Shown one piece after another: positions 61,701 to 64,000 of a DNA stretch of 64,000 nt. A model generated the notes under the pieces. That model had not been told where the DNA came from and searched no databases. It worked only from the letters and a program-made list of their open reading frames with translations. The position numbers and the translations under genes were made by a program. The DNA is taken from assembly GCF_002158865.1 (NCBI RefSeq), contig NZ_CP021455.1:558001-622000 (forward strand), written 5' to 3'. Numbering within the stretch: position 1 is the stretch's first letter; each line of letters begins with the position of its first letter. The DNA comes from Comamonas serinivorans. GTDB lineage: Bacteria; Pseudomonadota; Gammaproteobacteria; Burkholderiales; Burkholderiaceae_C.

Positions 61701-63006
61701 GCTGCCGGCCGCCTCGGCCCCCAGCCGCTTGGTGAGCGCGCCGGCGGCCGGTGGTTCAGCGCCCAGCACTCCAGCTGCTGGCGCAGCGTCTCTGGCCGGG
61801 CCGGCTCGCACCGAGGCCCCCAAGACCGGCTCAGACGCCACCCGTGCCACCGGACCGGCGCCACTCGGCGCCTCGCCCTATGCGCCCGTGGCGTTCGACG
61901 TGCAGGCCCGCCACCTGCAGCTCGAGGGCAAGTCGCTGGCCGACCTGCGCCTGCGCGGCACCCACCAGGGGCAGGAGTGGGCACTGATGCTCGATTCCGA
62001 CGTGGTGGCCGGCCAGATCAGCTACCGCGATGACGGCGCGGGCCGCCTGCATGCACGCCTGAGCAAACTGCACGTGCCGGCCGGCAGCGCCGGCGCGTCG
62101 GAGGCGCTGGAGCCCGAGCCCGAGCTGCTGCGGCAGTCGCCCAGCCGCCTGCCGGGCATGGACTTGGTGGTGCAGGACCTGCGCATCGGCGACAAGCAAC
62201 TGGGCCAGTTCACGTTCCGGGCCGCGAACCAGGGCAGCCAGTCCGGCCGCCACGTCTGGCAGATCGAGCGCATGAGCCTGGCCGGCCCCGGGGGCACCCT
62301 GCAGGCCAGCGGGGCCTGGCAGCCGGCCGATGTGCGCGGCCAGCGCCACACCGAACTCTCGTTCACGCTGCAGGTGGACGATGCCGGCCGCCTGCTGGGC
62401 CGCCTGGGCATGCCCGGCGTGCTCAGCCGCGGGCAGGGCGAAATCACTGGCGCGCTGTCGTGGGCCGGCTCGCCCTTGCAGCCCGATCCGGCCAGCCTGG
62501 ACGGCCACCTCAAGGTCGACGTGGTGAAAGGGCAGTTCCTCAAGGCGGACCCGGGCCTGGCCAAGCTGCTCGGCGTGCTCAGCCTGCAATCGCTGCCGCG
62601 CCGCCTGTCGCTTGATTTTCGCGACGTGTTCAGCGACGGCTTCGCCTACGACTTCATCCGCGGCGACGCGCGCCTGGCCCGCGGCCAGGCCACGACCAAC
62701 AACCTGCAGATGAAGGGCGTGAACGCGGCCGTGCTGCTCGAGGGCGAGGCCAACCTGGTCAAGGCCACGCAGAACCTGCGCGTGGTCGTGGCGCCCCGCA
62801 TCGATGCCGGTGGCGCCGCGCTGGTGGCCACGGTGATCAACCCCGCCGTGGGCATTGGCGCCTTTCTGGCACAGCTGGTGCTGGGCAAACAGATCAACGA
62901 GGCGAACACGCGCGTGTTCCAGGTTACCGGCACCTGGGCCGAGCCGGAGGTGACGCGCCTGGCCACGCCGGCCGAGGTGGCCGCGCCGGGCGACGCGCGC
63001 CGGTGA
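58780..63006 (+). CDS. yhdP: YhdP-like AsmA-superfamily envelope protein (DUF3971)
   Basis: A 1408-aa protein anchored by one N-terminal helix (SLRALGVAAVVTALAWALLSVWIV). The N-terminal block ASQRLGVRVDIGAISGSSNGWHSRFTLRQVQL, the long beta-rich middle and the C-terminal AsmA-like segment (KLLGVLSLQSLPRRLSLDFRDVFSDGFAYDFIRGDARLARGQATTNNLQMKG, then AALVATVINPAVGIGAFLAQLVLGKQI) are typical. Family members are bridge-like proteins implicated in phospholipid transport to the outer membrane. An Ala/Pro/Thr-rich insertion at about residues 960-1030 is unusual. The start at 58780 avoids a TTG-initiated extension. Confidence 0.93.
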   Translation: MSAAISPPYVRWLARLLRWSLRALGVAAVVTALAWALLSVWIVPRIDQWRPEIAHWASQRLGVRVDIGAISGSSNGWHSRFTLRQVQLFKPGSEPTGASSAAQAGAAALQFRELQVAVTPWSAWQLSFDELRAVRPELEVRRDTAGQYWVGGFALPTTNPDTPSDMAWADLLLKQRHLQIQQGQVRWLDERLGGEPLQLQAVDVSLANEHRHHRLALAATPPPAWGQRFTWQADLRTPLWASADARQLSGQVFADFPSLDVAALRRHVDAGIDLQAAQGAVRVWFDLKRSLLTQATVDLDVQRVAARFAKDLSPLDLRDVAGRVVWQTQAEGEGFVLRGEQLRFATADGQRWSDARVRLATQRSDGSVGELQAQQVNLAALRQVLNAVPLDAQVRDALHDHPVSGRVQNLQARWHREGGQPLAYSAQGSVRALAVPALPPAVEHHAGVPGLRGADVDFDLSERGGSAQLRMQGGMASFPGVFVEPDIPLDALAADVSWTLAGDDIALEVKDLTLRNADAQGRFTARWRTKPSASLAPGESRFPGELDLSGELSQANGARVYRYLPSAVGEHALRYVKEAVVAGQARKVQATVRGDLAHFPFPGSKQGLFRIVAPVDQVVLNYVPRYLQHAQEPAWPVLEHLSGHLEFEGDSMRVREASGRVRGFPSIRFARIEAGIAQLEHPDVRVQAKGESSAGEGLAFVQQSPVAQWLHGALEGMQASGTLGLGLELGLPIAHIEQATVKGEVGLRGNTLRLRDDVPLLSQAQGRVLFTEHGFSLDGAQAQALGGAVALTGGTRAQPEGTQTVIEAQGHATAAGLRGDDMLRPLAPLLAHVQGDTDYRVRYAVLNGRTEVDVSSSLLGMGLDLPAPLHKAPDARWPLHVAVTPREGDADELNVTLAELAHARYARHHTATGTEVRAGLIGLGGAAAGVAQADLPRAVGVRAELDTVDLDAWQRVLGQATAPAATAGATVPAPLPAASAPSRLVSAPAAGGSAPSTPAAGAASLAGPARTEAPKTGSDATRATGPAPLGASPYAPVAFDVQARHLQLEGKSLADLRLRGTHQGQEWALMLDSDVVAGQISYRDDGAGRLHARLSKLHVPAGSAGASEALEPEPELLRQSPSRLPGMDLVVQDLRIGDKQLGQFTFRAANQGSQSGRHVWQIERMSLAGPGGTLQASGAWQPADVRGQRHTELSFTLQVDDAGRLLGRLGMPGVLSRGQGEITGALSWAGSPLQPDPASLDGHLKVDVVKGQFLKADPGLAKLLGVLSLQSLPRRLSLDFRDVFSDGFAYDFIRGDARLARGQATTNNLQMKGVNAAVLLEGEANLVKATQNLRVVVAPRIDAGGAALVATVINPAVGIGAFLAQLVLGKQINEANTRVFQVTGTWAEPEVTRLATPAEVAAPGDARR

Positions 63007-63141
63007 GCGTCTGGCAGCCTGGACAGGCTTGGGCGCGGAACCTGTTGGCGACATTGGCCTGCTGGACGGCGGGCCGCGTCTCGCGTCGGGTGGTGTGTGT
63101 GAAGTCTGGATCGCGGGCGATGGGTGCTGCCCTCAACGGGC

Positions 63142-63193
63142 GATGTACCAGCTTGCAGCCATTTGGGTGACAACGAGAAGGACTTGATACCTC
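63142..63193 (+). repeat. 52-bp dispersed repeat, copy R14 (degenerate left half)
   Basis: GATGTACC and GATACCTC ends. AACGA is at columns 31-35; the YCGTT block is changed to CCATT. The right half is similar to R15 and R2. Confidence 0.6.
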
Positions 63194-63495
63194 ATGGTGA
63201 GGCGAGACGCCAGGTCGCCCGAAAACGCATTGCATCGCCACCCGGGATGCATGCTGGGCTTGGGCCAGCAGGTTGCCGTTGACATGCGCACGGCCCGCCG
63301 GTCTGGCTTGGTCCACCGCGCACGGTCCCGCCGTTCCCGCTGACCTGCGCGGCCGTGGGCCGCACGGGGCTGGCGCACAATTCGGCTTGCCGCTCCGGCC
63401 GTTGGGTCCAGGTGGTCCATGCATCCCGCCATGAAAGACGCGGGTCAGCGGGTGGCTGCCGTGGCCCTGTGTCGAAGCGTTGAATGAACATTCGT

Positions 63496-63547
63496 GGGGT
63501 ATGGCCAATTTTCCGTTGTTAAAAAAACGAGGATGGCTTGATACCCC
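63496..63547 (+). repeat. 52-bp dispersed repeat, copy R15
   Basis: GGGGTATG and ATACCCC ends. CCGTT and AACGA are at columns 18-22 and 31-35. With R14 it occupies the 652-bp gap between yhdP and the nitrilase gene; nothing else in the gap is recognised. Confidence 0.85.
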
Positions 63548-63658
63548 GTGGCATGAAGATGATCATGACGGAGTGGCCCGAGAGACCCGTTGCCGCCGAC
63601 AGCCGGTGCCCTTGGCGCCCGAGCCATCGCCCCCAGAACCTGTTCACCTCCGTTCACC

Positions 63659-64000
63659 ATGCGAGTTGCCGCCCTCCAAACCGTCTCCACGCCGCGTCTG
63701 ACCGACAACCTGGCGCGTGCCGCCGAGCTGCTGGCCCTGGCGCGCGCCGCTGGCGCCGAGCTGGCGGTGCTGCCCGAGTACTTCGTGCTCATGGGATTGG
63801 CCGACACCGACAAGCTCGCGCTGGCCGAAGCGGATGGCGACGGCGGCCCCATGCAGACCTGGCTGGCGGCCCAGGCCCGCGAGCACGGGCTGTGGATCGT
63901 GGGCGGCACGGTGCCGCTGCGCGTCCCCGGCGACCCGCAGCGCGTGTTCAACAGCTGCCTGGTGCATGCGCCCGATGGCTCGCGGGTGGCGCGCTACGAC
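63659..64000 (+). CDS. Carbon-nitrogen hydrolase (nitrilase superfamily), 3' end outside window
   Basis: 114 codons are visible from ATG 63659: RVAALQTVSTPRLTDNLARAAELLALARAAGAELAVLPEYFVLMGL, then PMQTWLAAQAREHGLWIVGGTVPLRV and VFNSCLVHAPDGSRVARYD. The Glu of the Glu-Lys-Cys triad is in LPEYF; the other two lie beyond the window. The position after yhdP is typical for the Nit-type deaminated-glutathione amidase group in beta-proteobacteria, which is a context-based inference. Confidence 0.88.
   Translation, partial: MRVAALQTVSTPRLTDNLARAAELLALARAAGAELAVLPEYFVLMGLADTDKLALAEADGDGGPMQTWLAAQAREHGLWIVGGTVPLRVPGDPQRVFNSCLVHAPDGSRVARYD

Noticed and set aside
3927..63547. Integron attC sites or classical REP/ERIC elements as an explanation of the 52-bp repeats
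   Set aside because: The attC core RYYYAAC/GTTRRRY ends and cassette arrangement are absent, and the repeats do not carry the GCCGGATG-type REP motif. Fixed 52-bp length also differs from ERIC.
1..64000. CRISPR arrays, prophage genes, toxin-antitoxin or restriction systems
   Set aside because: No regularly spaced direct repeats and no proteins of those families were seen.

Overview
The window looks like a chromosomal segment of a Burkholderiales bacterium, most likely Comamonadaceae. The evidence is the high GC content, the beta-proteobacterial AtpI-BEFHAGDC operon, an AcrAB/OprM-type efflux operon, a Bug-type periplasmic binding protein, stand-alone MetH-type homocysteine methyltransferase modules and the glnE/yhdP/nitrilase neighbourhood. 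No prophage, plasmid replication gene, CRISPR array or rRNA operon is visible. One tRNA (Arg-CCG) is present. The species is inferred, not identified.

Layout. 1-5.1 kb: envelope and ribosome housekeeping (partial lptD, divergent amgK, rsmE, a DUF2939 protein, an RcnB-like periplasmic protein). 5.2-6.3 kb: a frameshifted homocysteine methyltransferase module of methionine synthase. 6.5-13.8 kb: the complete F1Fo ATP synthase operon, followed by a cyclic-nucleotide-binding-domain protein. 15-17 kb: lemA-ygcG-TPM operon. 17.3-20.8 kb: molybdate uptake (modABC) converging on molybdopterin genes (moaD and a moaE-mobA fusion). 21.3-25.3 kb: a Fur-box-preceded YncE-like beta-propeller lipoprotein and a norQ/norD-type AAA+/VWA pair without its usual target enzyme. 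25.5-27.3 kb: a thioredoxin-reductase-like flavoprotein with its Rrf2 regulator, a transporter remnant and tRNA-Arg. 27.3-34.2 kb: divergent TetR repressor and RND efflux operon. 34.4-40.8 kb: diheme cytochrome c, class II aldolase, acyltransferase, arsC, rpe, apaG and an IS481-type transposase remnant. 41.2-46.6 kb: proVWXX betaine uptake operon behind a perfect sigma-70 promoter. 47-55 kb: TSUP transporter, NUDIX hydrolase, lipoprotein, frameshifted acyl-CoA ligase, HpaI-type aldolase, YecA-like SEC-C protein, Bug protein. 55-64 kb: rhomboid protease, glnE, divergent yhdP and the start of a nitrilase-family gene.

The main unexplained structure is a dispersed intergenic repeat. I find 15 copies across the window (plus one doubtful copy), each fitting a frame of exactly 52 bp. 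All share conserved blocks at fixed columns: GTAY at 4-7, YCGTT at 18-22, AWCGR at 31-35 and ATAC at 46-49. The outer and inner blocks are roughly palindromic. The internal-loop sequences are not, and give the element a polarity that appears the same on the + strand in most copies whatever the direction of the neighbouring genes. Many copies sit within a few bases of a stop codon. I do not recognise this family.

Two genes (metH module, fadD-like ligase) are each broken by an apparent single-base deletion in a short G/C run. These could be sequencing errors or real mutations.
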